A stretch of DNA of 32,662 nucleotides from JBEKHI01 sp050012355. Its GTDB lineage: Bacteria; Actinomycetota; Actinomycetes; Streptosporangiales; Streptosporangiaceae. Shown piece by piece: positions 13,591 to 21,426 of the stretch. The notes below the pieces were generated by a model. The model saw only the letters and a program-made list of their open reading frames with translations, did no database searches and was not told the origin of the DNA. Location: assembly GCA_050012355.1 (NCBI GenBank), contig JBEKHI010000037.1:1-32662 (forward strand). The letters run 5' to 3'. The position numbers were made by a program, and so were the translations under genes. Numbering within the stretch: the first letter of the stretch is position 1; every line of letters begins with the position of its first letter.

Positions 13591-14702
13591 CCGTACACCT
13601 TCGGTACCCGTCGTCCGAGCCCGGTGGCGATCTCGTACGAGATCGTGCCGAGCCGTTCGCCCCATTCTTGCGCGGTCGGCTCGCCGTCGTCTCCGGGGCC
13701 GAAGAGCACGACCTCATCCCCCGTCTGCACCGGTTCGTCGCCGAAGTCGATGACGAACTGGTCCATGCACACCGTCCCGGCTATCTTCCAGCGTTTTCCC
13801 CGCGCCCAGACCAGCGGCTGGCCGATCGCCGTCCGCGGCACACCGTCCGCGTACCCGAGCGGCACCAGCCCGAGGGTGGTCTCGGCCGGCGTTACATACC
13901 GATGGTTATACGAAACGCCGCTTCCGGCGGGCACCCGTTTCACCTGAATGAGCCGCGCGGTGAGCGTCATCGCGGGCCGGAGCCAGCCGGGAGCGCCACC
14001 GGGCAACGTGGACAGCCCGTAGACACCGCCGCCGAACCGGACGAGATCGAACCGGGACTCCGGCACCGTGATCCCGGCGGCGGTGTTCGCCAGGTGCCGG
14101 GTGACGGTCCGGTCGGTTCCGAGGTCATAGGCTGCCTCGCTCGCTTCCTCGAACGCGGCGAGCTGAGCCCCGATGGACGGGTTACCCGGGTCGTCGGACG
14201 AGGCGAAGTGCGACCACAGGGCGGCGATCTCCAGGTGCTCACTGGCCAGCGCCGTCTTCACCAGGGCCGGCCATTCCGACGGCGCCGCCCCGCCGCGGCT
14301 CATGCCGGTATCCACCTTGAGGTGGACGCGGACCGTGCTCCCCAGGCGTCCGGCGGCGCTGGCGAGCGCGGTGACCATCGCGGGCGTGCCAGCGGACAGT
14401 TCCACGTCCGACGCGATGGCTTCCTCGTGCGGGTCGGTGGGCAGCGACATCAGGCACAGCAGCGGGGCGGTGATGCCCGCGGCCCGCAGTTCCAGGGCCT
14501 CGGCGACATGCACCACGGCCAGCCAGTCGGCACCGCCGTCGAGGGCCGCGCGGGCGGCGGCGACCGCCCCGTGGCCGTAACCGTCCGCCTTCACCACCGC
14601 CATCACGCCGGCCGGGGCGACGCGCTCACGGAGCGTCGCCACGTTGCCCGCGATCACCCCGAGGTCAACTCGTGCCTCCGCATGCCTGTCCACGCGCTCC
14701 AT
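13587..14702 (-). CDS. alr: Alanine racemase
   Basis: The 371-residue PLP enzyme interconverts L- and D-alanine for peptidoglycan. The Schiff-base lysine is K38 in AVVKADGYGHG and the opposing catalytic tyrosine is Y265 in GVSYNHRYV. KVDTGMSRGG and the C-terminal CMDQFVIDFG and LGTISYEIATGLGRRVPKVY are typical. ATG 14702 is chosen since conserved sequence (RHAEARVDLGVIAGN) starts right after it; the upstream frame to 14774 runs through a hairpin. It follows nnrD after 81 bases and overlaps tsaE. With glmM it places two cell-wall precursor genes in this run. Confidence 0.96.
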   Translation of the reverse strand: MERVDRHAEARVDLGVIAGNVATLRERVAPAGVMAVVKADGYGHGAVAAARAALDGGADWLAVVHVAEALELRAAGITAPLLCLMSLPTDPHEEAIASDVELSAGTPAMVTALASAAGRLGSTVRVHLKVDTGMSRGGAAPSEWPALVKTALASEHLEIAALWSHFASSDDPGNPSIGAQLAAFEEASEAAYDLGTDRTVTRHLANTAAGITVPESRFDLVRFGGGVYGLSTLPGGAPGWLRPAMTLTARLIQVKRVPAGSGVSYNHRYVTPAETTLGLVPLGYADGVPRTAIGQPLVWARGKRWKIAGTVCMDQFVIDFGDEPVQTGDEVVLFGPGDDGEPTAQEWGERLGTISYEIATGLGRRVPKVYG

Positions 14703-14722
14703 TCTGCCAGCGGGCGCCGACC

Positions 14723-14784
14723 ATCCTGGTGGGTGCTGCATTGCCCCCGCATTCTTTGGTGGGTAGTGCTGCACTCACCAGGAT
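14723..14784. repeat. Hairpin with duplicated arm between nnrD and alr
   Basis: ATCCTGGTGGGT (14723-14734) pairs with ACTCACCAGGAT (14773-14784) with one mismatch. A second copy of the left arm core, TGGTGGGT, sits at 14757-14764, so the right arm could pair with either. GCTGCA also recurs (14735-14740 and 14769-14773 region). On the minus-strand transcript this lies directly after the nnrD stop and before alr. It may be a terminator, an attenuator or an mRNA-processing site; sequence alone does not decide. Confidence 0.5.
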
Positions 14785-16313
14785 TAGGCTGTAAGCACGC
14801 GGTGGGCATCGGGGAGCGCCCGGACCAGGTCTGAGGCGCCGATCGGGGCTGCGGCGAGCGGCCCTCCGGCGAGCGACCCATCGTCGGAGGGTCCCCCGCC
14901 AGTGCCATAGGCAGCGATCCTGGCCGCCAGGCCGTGCAGGTAGGCAGCGGCGATGGCCGCCTGCGGCGGCAGCAGGCCCTGAGCGAGCAGCGATCCCGCC
15001 AGGCCGGACAGGACATCGCCGGTGCCGGCGGTCGCCAGCCACGAGGTCCCGGTCGGGTTCACCAGCACCGGGTCGACCTCATCGGGCGGCGCGATCACCG
15101 TCGTCGAGCCCTTGAGCAGCACGCACGCGCCGAACCTGGTGGCCGCCTCGCGGGCGAACTCCAGCCGCCGCTCAGCCACGTCCGACGCGGACGCGCCCAG
15201 CAGCCTGGCGAGTTCCCCGGCGTGCGGGGTGAGCAGCGTCGGCGCGGGCCGTGGCAGCAGGTCCGGCTGCTTGGCCAGCAGGCCAAGCCCGTCGGCGTCG
15301 ATCAGCAACGGCAGGCTAGTGGCGACGACCGCGGAGAGCCGCTTCATGGCGTCCGGCGTCACGCCCATGCCGGGCCCGGCCGCCCAGGCCTGGACCCGGC
15401 CCACCCCGTCGGGGAAGTCCTCGATCGGCAGTTCAGCGATGACGATCTCGGGCCAGAGGTCCCGCACGGGTGCGGCGGCCCGCGGCGCGGTGACCAGCCG
15501 GACCATGCCCGCGCCGCCGCGGACCGCGCCGCCGGTGGCCAGCAGGGCCGCACCGGTGAAGCGCTCGCTGCCCGCTAGCAGCCCGAGCACGCCACGACGG
15601 TACTTGTCAGACTCGGCCGTCGGGACGGGCAGCATGGCGGCGATGTCGGCGGCGCTCGGGGATACCGCGTACGGCGGGTCAAGCAGGTACGGGCCGAGCC
15701 CGATGTCCACCAGTTCGACGACGCCCGCGAACGAGGCGCCAGGATCGACGAACAACCCGGGCTTGTGGGTGCCGAACGTGACCGTCACATCGGCGTGCAC
15801 CGCGGGCCCGTCGACCGTTCCGGTGTCGGGGTCGATGCCGCTTGGCAGGTCGACCGCCACCGTCAGCCCGGCCGACTGCCTGGCCAGCGCGGCGAGTGTC
15901 GCGTAAGGCTCGCGCAGGCCGCCCTTGCCGCCGATGCCGAGCATCCCGTCGATGATCAGCGCGGCCCGGCCGATCACTCGCCTGACGTGATGGTCGTCTG
16001 TGACCTCGATCACCCGGCCGCCGGCCGCACGCAGCGCCGCCGCGCCCGCCTCGTGCAGCCGGGAACCGGCCGCGATGGCGGTGACCGCCGCGCCGCGTCT
16101 GGCGAGCAGGGCACCCGCGAAGAGCGCGTCGCCACCGTTGTCGCCACTGCCCGCCAGCACGACCACAGGAGCGCCGTAGACGCGGTGGAGCAGGCTCGCG
16201 CAGACGGCGGCTAGGCCCGCGGCCGCGCGCTGCATAAGGGTCCCCTCAGGGACCAGTGACATAAGCTCACGTTCCGCCGCGCGGACCTTGCCGACCTGGT
16301 ATGCCTCTCGCAT
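14784..16313 (-). CDS. nnrD: Bifunctional NAD(P)H-hydrate epimerase / ADP-dependent NAD(P)H-hydrate dehydratase
   Basis: The 509-residue protein repairs hydrated NADH/NADPH. The N-terminal domain (about 1-215, YjeF_N/NnrE type) has YQVGKVRAAE, LAGSGDNGGDALFAGALLARRG and VAVDLPSGIDPDTG. The C-terminal domain (about 225-490, NnrD type) is the ribokinase-like dehydratase with LTPHAGELARLLG, LLKGSTTVIA and the anion-hole/catalytic GTGDVLSGLAGSLLAQG. The fusion is normal in bacteria. ATG 16313 begins right at the conserved N-terminus. It lies 19 bases after glmM; in many streptomycetes coaA, glmS and acpS genes sit between these two. Confidence 0.95.
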   Translation of the reverse strand: MREAYQVGKVRAAERELMSLVPEGTLMQRAAAGLAAVCASLLHRVYGAPVVVLAGSGDNGGDALFAGALLARRGAAVTAIAAGSRLHEAGAAALRAAGGRVIEVTDDHHVRRVIGRAALIIDGMLGIGGKGGLREPYATLAALARQSAGLTVAVDLPSGIDPDTGTVDGPAVHADVTVTFGTHKPGLFVDPGASFAGVVELVDIGLGPYLLDPPYAVSPSAADIAAMLPVPTAESDKYRRGVLGLLAGSERFTGAALLATGGAVRGGAGMVRLVTAPRAAAPVRDLWPEIVIAELPIEDFPDGVGRVQAWAAGPGMGVTPDAMKRLSAVVATSLPLLIDADGLGLLAKQPDLLPRPAPTLLTPHAGELARLLGASASDVAERRLEFAREAATRFGACVLLKGSTTVIAPPDEVDPVLVNPTGTSWLATAGTGDVLSGLAGSLLAQGLLPPQAAIAAAYLHGLAARIAAYGTGGGPSDDGSLAGGPLAAAPIGASDLVRALPDAHRVLTA

Positions 16314-16332
16314 GGAAGCGGTTATACCCCGC

Positions 16333-17664
16333 TCAGCCCATGGCGGCGCGCACCGCGTCGGCTAGTTCGGCCGCTACCCGCTCGGCCTGACCCTCGTCGG
16401 CGGCCTCGACCATGACCCTGATCGCTGGCTCCGTGCCGCTTGGCCGCAGCAGCACCCGGCCGGTGTCGCTGAGCTCGTCCTCGGCGACGGTGACAGCGGC
16501 GGCCAGTTCCGGAGCGGCCATGGCCCGGGACTTGTCGCCACGGACATTGACCAGGACCTGCGGGTACTTGGTCATCATCTTCGCGGCCGTCGCCATCGGC
16601 ACGCCGCGCCGGTTAACCGCGGCCAGCAGGTGCAGCCCGGTGAGCAGGCCATCGCCGGTGGTCGCGTGCCGCATCTGGATGATGTGCCCGGACTGTTCGC
16701 CGCCGAGCACGTACCCGCCGTCCCGCATAGCCGCGTAGACATGCTTGTCGCCGACCGGGGTCTCCACCACGCCGATGCCGGACTCGCGCATCGCCATCCG
16801 GAACCCGAGGTTGGACATGACGGTCACGACGACGGTGTCGAAGTCGAGCTGACCCGCGTCCTTCAAGTCGGTGGCCAGCAGCGTGAGGATCTGGTCGCCG
16901 TCCATCGGGTTGCCGTCGGCGTCCACCGCCAGGCAGCGGTCGGCGTCGCCGTCGAAGGCAAGGCCCGCGTCGGCGCCGTGCTCGATGACGGCGGCGGTGA
17001 GCGCGCCGAGCGCGGTCGAGCCGCATCCGGAGTTGATGTTGTCGCCATCCGGCGCGGCGCCGATCGTGATCACCTCGGCGCCCGCCCGGCGCAGCGCCCG
17101 CGGCGCGATGCTGAACGCGGCACCGTGCGCGCAGTCCACCACCACCCGCAGGCCCGCCAGCGGGCTCGCGTCCCGCAGCGAGGCGAGCAGGTGGTCGAGA
17201 TAGAGCTCCTGCTTCGGCTGCGCGTCGGTGACCCGGCCGAAGCCCCCCGTATGGGGACTTGAGCCCCCCAGCCGGGCCGCGATCTCGTCCTCGATCTCGT
17301 CGGGCAGCTTGACGCCGCCCCGGCCGAAGAACTTGATCCCGTTATCCTGCGCTGGGTTGTGGCTAGCTGAAAGGACCACACCAAAGTCCGCGTTCAGCGC
17401 CTGCGTAAGGTAGGCCACGCCGGGCGTCGGGATGATCCCGAGCCGAAGCACGTCCACACCACTGCTCGCCAAGCCCGCGACCACCGCGGCCTCGAGGAAA
17501 TCCCCCGAGGCACGCGGGTCACGACCGATGACCGCGACCGGACGAGTCCCGTCGTGGCTGGCGAGGATACCCGCGGCCGCCGTGGCCAGATCCATGGCAA
17601 GCTGAGCCGTTAGATCTTTCCCGGCTACACCACGGACACCGTCGGTACCGAAAAGCCGCCCCAT
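16333..17664 (-). CDS. glmM: Phosphoglucosamine mutase
   Basis: The 443-residue enzyme converts glucosamine-6-phosphate to glucosamine-1-phosphate, the step before UDP-GlcNAc for peptidoglycan. The phosphoserine S101 lies in LSASHNPAQDNGIKFFG; the Mg-binding loop is DGDADRC, the sugar-binding loop is GGEQSGHI, and the phosphate-binding loop is RPSGTEPAIRVMVE. The N-terminus MGRLFGTDGVRGVAG is invariant in the family. It follows rpsI after 13 bases, so it is probably co-transcribed with the S9/L13 genes. Confidence 0.97.
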   Translation of the reverse strand: MGRLFGTDGVRGVAGKDLTAQLAMDLATAAAGILASHDGTRPVAVIGRDPRASGDFLEAAVVAGLASSGVDVLRLGIIPTPGVAYLTQALNADFGVVLSASHNPAQDNGIKFFGRGGVKLPDEIEDEIAARLGGSSPHTGGFGRVTDAQPKQELYLDHLLASLRDASPLAGLRVVVDCAHGAAFSIAPRALRRAGAEVITIGAAPDGDNINSGCGSTALGALTAAVIEHGADAGLAFDGDADRCLAVDADGNPMDGDQILTLLATDLKDAGQLDFDTVVVTVMSNLGFRMAMRESGIGVVETPVGDKHVYAAMRDGGYVLGGEQSGHIIQMRHATTGDGLLTGLHLLAAVNRRGVPMATAAKMMTKYPQVLVNVRGDKSRAMAAPELAAAVTVAEDELSDTGRVLLRPSGTEPAIRVMVEAADEGQAERVAAELADAVRAAMG

Positions 17665-17677
17665 TGGCCGTTTCGGT

Positions 17678-18223
17678 CTACCGCTTGGAGTACTGCGGAG
17701 CCTTGCGGGCCTTCTTGAGACCGTACTTCTTGCGCTCCTTGACCCGTGCGTCCCGGGTAAGGAAGCCGGCCTTCTTCAGCATCGGCCGGTTCTCCGGGTC
17801 AACCAGGATCAGCGCCCGCGCCACGCCGAGCCGGAGCGCGCCGGCCTGGCCGGTGACACCGCCGCCCGCGATCCGCGCGATGACGTCGAACTTGCCCTCG
17901 CCGCCCAGCGTCACGAACGGCTCGTTCACGACCTGCTGGTGCACCTTGTTCGGGAAGTAGCCGTCAAGCGTGCGGCCGTTGATCTTCCACTGGCCGGTGC
18001 CAGGGACGATGCGAACGCGCGCGATGGCTTCCTTGCGCCGCCCGGTGCCTGAGGCGTGCCCAGTTACGATCGGGCGTCGGGGAGCCGCGGCCCGCCCGGC
18101 GCTGCCAGTCTCGGACGTCTCGGTGGTGTACTCCGAAGGGAACTCTTCTTCTCCCTCGGAGGACTCGGCGTCAGGAAGCTCGTCGTCCGCCTGCGGCGTC
18201 GAGTCGGCGGTAAGTTCGGACAC
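17678..18223 (-). CDS. rpsI: 30S ribosomal protein S9 with acidic N-terminal extension
   Basis: S9 (181 residues) sits in the 30S head and its C-terminal tail reaches the P-site tRNA. The conserved part begins at about residue 59 (GTGRRKEAIARVRI) and ends with KAPQYSKR, the tRNA-contacting tail. The first ~50 residues are acidic and Ser/Thr/Glu-rich (DAESSEGEEEF), longer than the E. coli protein (130 residues); actinomycete S9 proteins commonly carry such extensions. The start is GTG 18223, 14 bases after rplM, with AAGGAAC upstream. Confidence 0.96.
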   Translation of the reverse strand: MSELTADSTPQADDELPDAESSEGEEEFPSEYTTETSETGSAGRAAAPRRPIVTGHASGTGRRKEAIARVRIVPGTGQWKINGRTLDGYFPNKVHQQVVNEPFVTLGGEGKFDVIARIAGGGVTGQAGALRLGVARALILVDPENRPMLKKAGFLTRDARVKERKKYGLKKARKAPQYSKR

Positions 18224-18237
18224 GTCTAATGTTCCTT

Positions 18238-18687
18238 CTACTGGGCGATCTGCCGGATTTCGTACGGCTGCGGCTGCTGGGCCTGGTGCGGGTGCTCAGG
18301 ACCTGCGTAAACCTTGAGCTTGCGCAGCGTCTGCCTGCCAAGCGAGTTCTTCGGCAGCATCCCCTTGACCGCCTTTTCCACCACGCGCTCCGGATGAGAT
18401 TCCATCAGGTCCGCGTAACGTACCTCGCGCAGACCGCCGGGGTAGCCAGAGTGGCTGTAGGCGCGCTTGTCCTGCAGCTTGGAGCCGCTCAGCGCGATCT
18501 TGTCCGCGTTCACCACGATTACGAAATCGCCGGTGTCCACGTGTGGCGCGAAGATCGGCTTGTGCTTGCCGCGCAGCAGGGCAGCCACATGGCTGGCCAG
18601 ACGGCCGAGCACCACGTCGGTGGCGTCGACGACATGCCACTGACGGGTGATGTCACTGTCCTTCGGGCTGAATGTGCGCACAGTCAT
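18238..18687 (-). CDS. rplM: 50S ribosomal protein L13
   Basis: L13 (149 residues) is an early-assembly protein of the large subunit. Motifs are WHVVDATDVVLGRLAS, LRGKHKP, GDFVIVVNADKI, KRAYSHSGYPGG and AVKGMLPKNSLGR, all standard. It opens the L13-S9-glmM run. ATG 18687 begins the conserved MRTFSPK-like start (here VRTFSPKD). Its leader (18688-18850) contains a clear hairpin. Confidence 0.97.
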   Translation of the reverse strand: MTVRTFSPKDSDITRQWHVVDATDVVLGRLASHVAALLRGKHKPIFAPHVDTGDFVIVVNADKIALSGSKLQDKRAYSHSGYPGGLREVRYADLMESHPERVVEKAVKGMLPKNSLGRQTLRKLKVYAGPEHPHQAQQPQPYEIRQIAQ

Positions 18688-18723
18688 AAGCCTTCGCGTA
18701 TGGTTCCTGATGCTCTATCGCAT

Positions 18724-18741
18724 GTACCGCTTGTCCGGTAC
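18724..18741 (-). promoter_or_regulatory. rplM: Hairpin in the rplM leader
   Basis: GTACCG (18724-18729) and CGGTAC (18736-18741) form a perfect 6-base stem with a 6-base loop (GACAAG in the rplM transcript), about 37-54 bases before the rplM start. TAGACT (minus strand, 18848-18843) is a possible -10 that would yield a ~150-base leader containing it. Ribosomal-protein leaders often bind their own product, so feedback control is plausible but unproven. Confidence 0.45.
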
Positions 18742-18927
18742 GAGGGAGCGTTTCCGCCAGCGCCCGCTCATCGCGAATGGCGCCAAGGCAGCATACCCCT
18801 TCGAGTCCCTCACTACCAAAGCGGGAACTCTTGCTCGCGCCTAGTCTACCGGCTTTTCGGGGTCCGATGGGCCGTCGCGAGGACTAAGCTCATTGTCAAT
18901 CGCTGGCGAGCCGGCGATCGGGTGCAT

Positions 18928-18941
18928 TACAGTCGAAGGCA
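18928..18941 (+). promoter_or_regulatory. Candidate -10 and near-leaderless start of the GGYxQP-repeat protein gene
   Basis: TACAGT (18928-18933) lies seven bases before ATG 18941. This is the spacing of leaderless actinobacterial promoters, and only a weak GAAGG precedes the ATG. It supports ATG 18941 over the in-frame TTG 18893, which lies upstream of this -10. Confidence 0.45.
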
Positions 18942-20563
18942 TGGGTTACCGGAGCGAGGATGGCTCGCGCTCACGACCCGGTGGTTCGCGGCGCCAGCCT
19001 GCTTGGCCATCGCAAGCGGGGTATGGCGAGCCAGACGGCAGGGATCAATACGGTCAGCAGGGACAGCCGCCCTTGGGCGCTCCCCACTACCCCGATACTA
19101 ACGCTGGCAGTAACGCCAGCAACGACTGGTATGGCGCCGACCCCGAATCCGGCAGCATGACCGATCCCTACGGGGTACCCGGTTCGCAGGTCAACCGGGA
19201 TCCGGTCCGCGGATATCCCCCGGCGCCGGAGCTGTACCCAGGCGAGGGGCACCAGCGCTTCGAGGGCGACGAGTACGGTTCGTACGCTCCCGGGAGTCCA
19301 GCAGCAGGCCGCCCAGCGCTTGGCCCAGCCGGTGGTCCGGCTGGTGGTACTGGGCAGCGCTTCCACGACGCGCCCACCTACGACGACGGCGTGTACCGCG
19401 ACCCGGGCGGCTACGACCAGCCAGCAGGGTATGACCAGCCCGGGGGCTACAACCAGCCTGGCGGTTACCAGCAGCCTGGCGGCTATCAGCCGACCGGCGG
19501 TTACCAGCAGCCGGGGGGTTATGACCAGCCCGGTGGCTACGGCGAGCTTGGCCCCGGCTACCGCGGCGGGTTTGACGACGACGCCTACGAGCGGGCTTTC
19601 TCCGGTGGCGGTTACGCCGGCTCCGCGCAGATCGATGACGGGTACCCGGCCCAGGGGCACCCCAGCGGCCCGTATCCCGGCCAGGGCTACCCAGGCGAGT
19701 ATCCCAGCGAGGAAGAGGACTCCCTCGACTCACGGGCTCCCAGCGGCCCGCGCAGCGGCGGCACCCGCCGTAAGACGGGCTCCAGGCGTCCCGGTAAGGG
19801 GAAGCCGAAGCTGTCCAAGACCACCCTGCTGTCGGCCACCGGCGGCATCGTCGTGCTCGGGGTCGGCGCGGCCGCGTACCTGCTGCTGAGCCAGCCGAGC
19901 GCCACCAACAACGCGGCCGTGGATCCCATCCCCAGCACGCAGTCCTCGGCCGGGGCGACGGCTAACTCGGCCGCGACCGCCTCCTGCTCAGCGAAGCTCG
20001 GCAAGTACTGCCACATCGAGACCCGCACCCTCGACCCGACTCCGCTGACCCTCGCTCAGGTCTTCCCGGCCGAGTTCGAGAACACCAGCGACCACAGCTC
20101 GTTCGTGGAGGCTGGCCAGCGGCTCGACACGAGCTGTTCCAACGCGCTGATCGGCAGCAACCTGCAGAGCGCGGTCAGCAACGGGAAGTGCACCCAGGTG
20201 CTCCGGGCCAGCTACACGTCGTCCAACGGCCAGATCATGGGCACCATCGGCGTGGTCAACCTGGACACCACCACCGCCGCCGCCAAGGCGGGCTCGGCGG
20301 TCGACGCCAACGACTTCATCAGCCCGCTGAGCACGTCCAGCGGCGTGACCAAGAAGCTCGGGCAGGGCACCGGGGTGGTCGAAGCCGAGTACAAGGGCCA
20401 CTACCTGATCCTGATGTGGGCCGAGTACTCGGATCTCAAGTCCCCCTCGGGCTCCACCGAGGACACGCAGCTCGAGGAGTTCGAGCAGGACCTAGTCTCG
20501 GGCACGATCAACATCGAGCTCAGCACCCGGATGGTCACCGGCCAGCCGGCCTCCGGCAGCTAA
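18941..20563 (+). CDS. Membrane protein with GGYxQP-repeat cytoplasmic domain and ectodomain (function unknown)
   Basis: The 540-residue product has a long disordered N-terminus rich in Gly, Tyr, Pro, Gln and Asp (1-285). Within it is a run of about eight six-residue GGYxQP-type units at 157-205. A basic stretch (RRKTGSRRPGKGKPK) precedes one membrane helix (about 296-317), then a Ser/Thr/Ala stalk and a ~190-residue outer domain with four to five cysteines (in TASCSA, GKYCHIE, DTSCSNA, NGKCTQV), likely disulfide-bonded. I do not recognise the outer domain. The layout is that of envelope proteins common in actinomycetes, like the unrelated 12050-13009 gene. It is the only plus-strand gene in the ribosomal part of the window. 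Its 3' end overlaps truA by 72 bases. Confidence 0.75.
   Translation: MGYRSEDGSRSRPGGSRRQPAWPSQAGYGEPDGRDQYGQQGQPPLGAPHYPDTNAGSNASNDWYGADPESGSMTDPYGVPGSQVNRDPVRGYPPAPELYPGEGHQRFEGDEYGSYAPGSPAAGRPALGPAGGPAGGTGQRFHDAPTYDDGVYRDPGGYDQPAGYDQPGGYNQPGGYQQPGGYQPTGGYQQPGGYDQPGGYGELGPGYRGGFDDDAYERAFSGGGYAGSAQIDDGYPAQGHPSGPYPGQGYPGEYPSEEEDSLDSRAPSGPRSGGTRRKTGSRRPGKGKPKLSKTTLLSATGGIVVLGVGAAAYLLLSQPSATNNAAVDPIPSTQSSAGATANSAATASCSAKLGKYCHIETRTLDPTPLTLAQVFPAEFENTSDHSSFVEAGQRLDTSCSNALIGSNLQSAVSNGKCTQVLRASYTSSNGQIMGTIGVVNLDTTTAAAKAGSAVDANDFISPLSTSSGVTKKLGQGTGVVEAEYKGHYLILMWAEYSDLKSPSGSTEDTQLEEFEQDLVSGTINIELSTRMVTGQPASGS
19409..19555 (+). repeat. In-frame 18-base tandem repeats (GGYxQP units)
   Basis: About eight degenerate 18-base units encode GYDQPA, GYDQPG, GYNQPG, GYQQPG, GYQPTG, GYQQPG, GYDQPG and GYGELG in turn. 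Codon choice varies between units (GGC/GGT/GGG, TAC/TAT), so the protein pattern is kept while the DNA has diverged. The repeat is in frame, so copy-number change would not break the gene. Confidence 0.8.
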
Positions 20564-21355
20564 GGCCCGTACCCGCCGCGTTTGCAGCGCTCGGTTCGCG
20601 AGCTGCTCATCCGGCGGGTACTTGACCTCCTCAAGACACAGTCCGTGCGGCGCCACGACCCGCACTCGCGGGTCACGTACTCCCGCGACGAGGACTTCCG
20701 CCGCCCAGGCCGGCGGCCGGGTCCCGTCCCCGACCGCGAGCAGCGCACCCATCAGCGCGCGGACCATGTTGTGGCAGAACGCGTCCGCGCGAACAGTAGC
20801 GACCGCCGTTTTGGTCAAATCTCTAGTCCACGTGAGCTCGCGCAGGGTCCGTACGGTGGTCGCGCCCTCGCGGCGCTTGCAGAACGCGGCGAAGTCATGC
20901 TCCCCGGCCAACGCCACCGCCGCGGCGTTCATGGCGTCGAGATCGAGCGGCCGGAAATACCACAGCGTGTCGTGGCGGCGCAGCGGGTCGGCGGCGGCCT
21001 GGTCGTCGCAGACCCGGTAGGAATAGCGGCGCCACAGGGCGGAGAATCGCGCGTCGAACCCGTCCGGGGCAGGCGCGATCGCGGTGACCCGCACGTCCGC
21101 TGGCAGCAGGCCGTTCACCCGGCGCAGGCTGGGCTGCTCGGGCAGGTCGACGTGCACCACCTGGCCGCGGGCGTGCACGCCCGCGTCGGTGCGGCCAGCC
21201 ACCGTCAGCCGGGGCGGCTCGGTGAGCCGCAACGCCGTGCGCAGGCTACCCGCGAGCGTCTCCTCCACCGTGCGCCTGCCCGGCTGGGCTGCCCACCCGG
21301 AGAAATCTGTCCCGTCGTAGGCCAGGTTAATTTTGATCAAAACGATGGCCGGCAC
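20492..21355 (-). CDS. truA: tRNA pseudouridine(38-40) synthase
   Basis: TruA (287 residues) makes pseudouridine at positions 38-40 of the anticodon arm. The catalytic aspartate lies in AGRTDAGVHARGQV. LAYDGTDFSGWAAQPG, GFDARFSALWRRYSYRV and FCHNMVRALMGALLAVG are typical. The start is unclear: GTG 21355 overlaps a GGGAGG, while TTG 21340 is 14 bases after it and would give 282 residues. The C-terminal ~25 residues are poorly conserved and lie antisense to the end of the convergent gene. It follows rplQ after a strong hairpin, as in many actinomycetes. Confidence 0.93.
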   Translation of the reverse strand: MPAIVLIKINLAYDGTDFSGWAAQPGRRTVEETLAGSLRTALRLTEPPRLTVAGRTDAGVHARGQVVHVDLPEQPSLRRVNGLLPADVRVTAIAPAPDGFDARFSALWRRYSYRVCDDQAAADPLRRHDTLWYFRPLDLDAMNAAAVALAGEHDFAAFCKRREGATTVRTLRELTWTRDLTKTAVATVRADAFCHNMVRALMGALLAVGDGTRPPAWAAEVLVAGVRDPRVRVVAPHGLCLEEVKYPPDEQLANRALQTRRVRALAAGGRLAGDHPGAELDVDRARD

Positions 21356-21371
21356 CTCCCTCCGGAACGCC

Positions 21372-21408
21372 GATGACCCCCTGGAGCCAACGGCTTCAGG
21401 GGGTCATC
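21372..21408 (-). terminator. Strong hairpin between rplQ and truA
   Basis: Perfect 12-base arms GATGACCCCCTG (21372-21383) and CAGGGGGTCATC (21397-21408) extend inward through a G-U pair and AGCC/GGCT to a 3-base loop, giving about 17 pairs. It lies in the 71-base gap after the rplQ stop. There is no U-tract. It probably ends or attenuates transcription of the alpha operon, with partial read-through into truA. Confidence 0.7.
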
Positions 21409-21426
21409 GCTACTACTGACGAGGGT

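Noticed and set aside
14703..14774. N-terminal extension of alanine racemase
   Set aside because: The extra codons run through a hairpin and are not conserved; ATG 14702 starts the conserved sequence.
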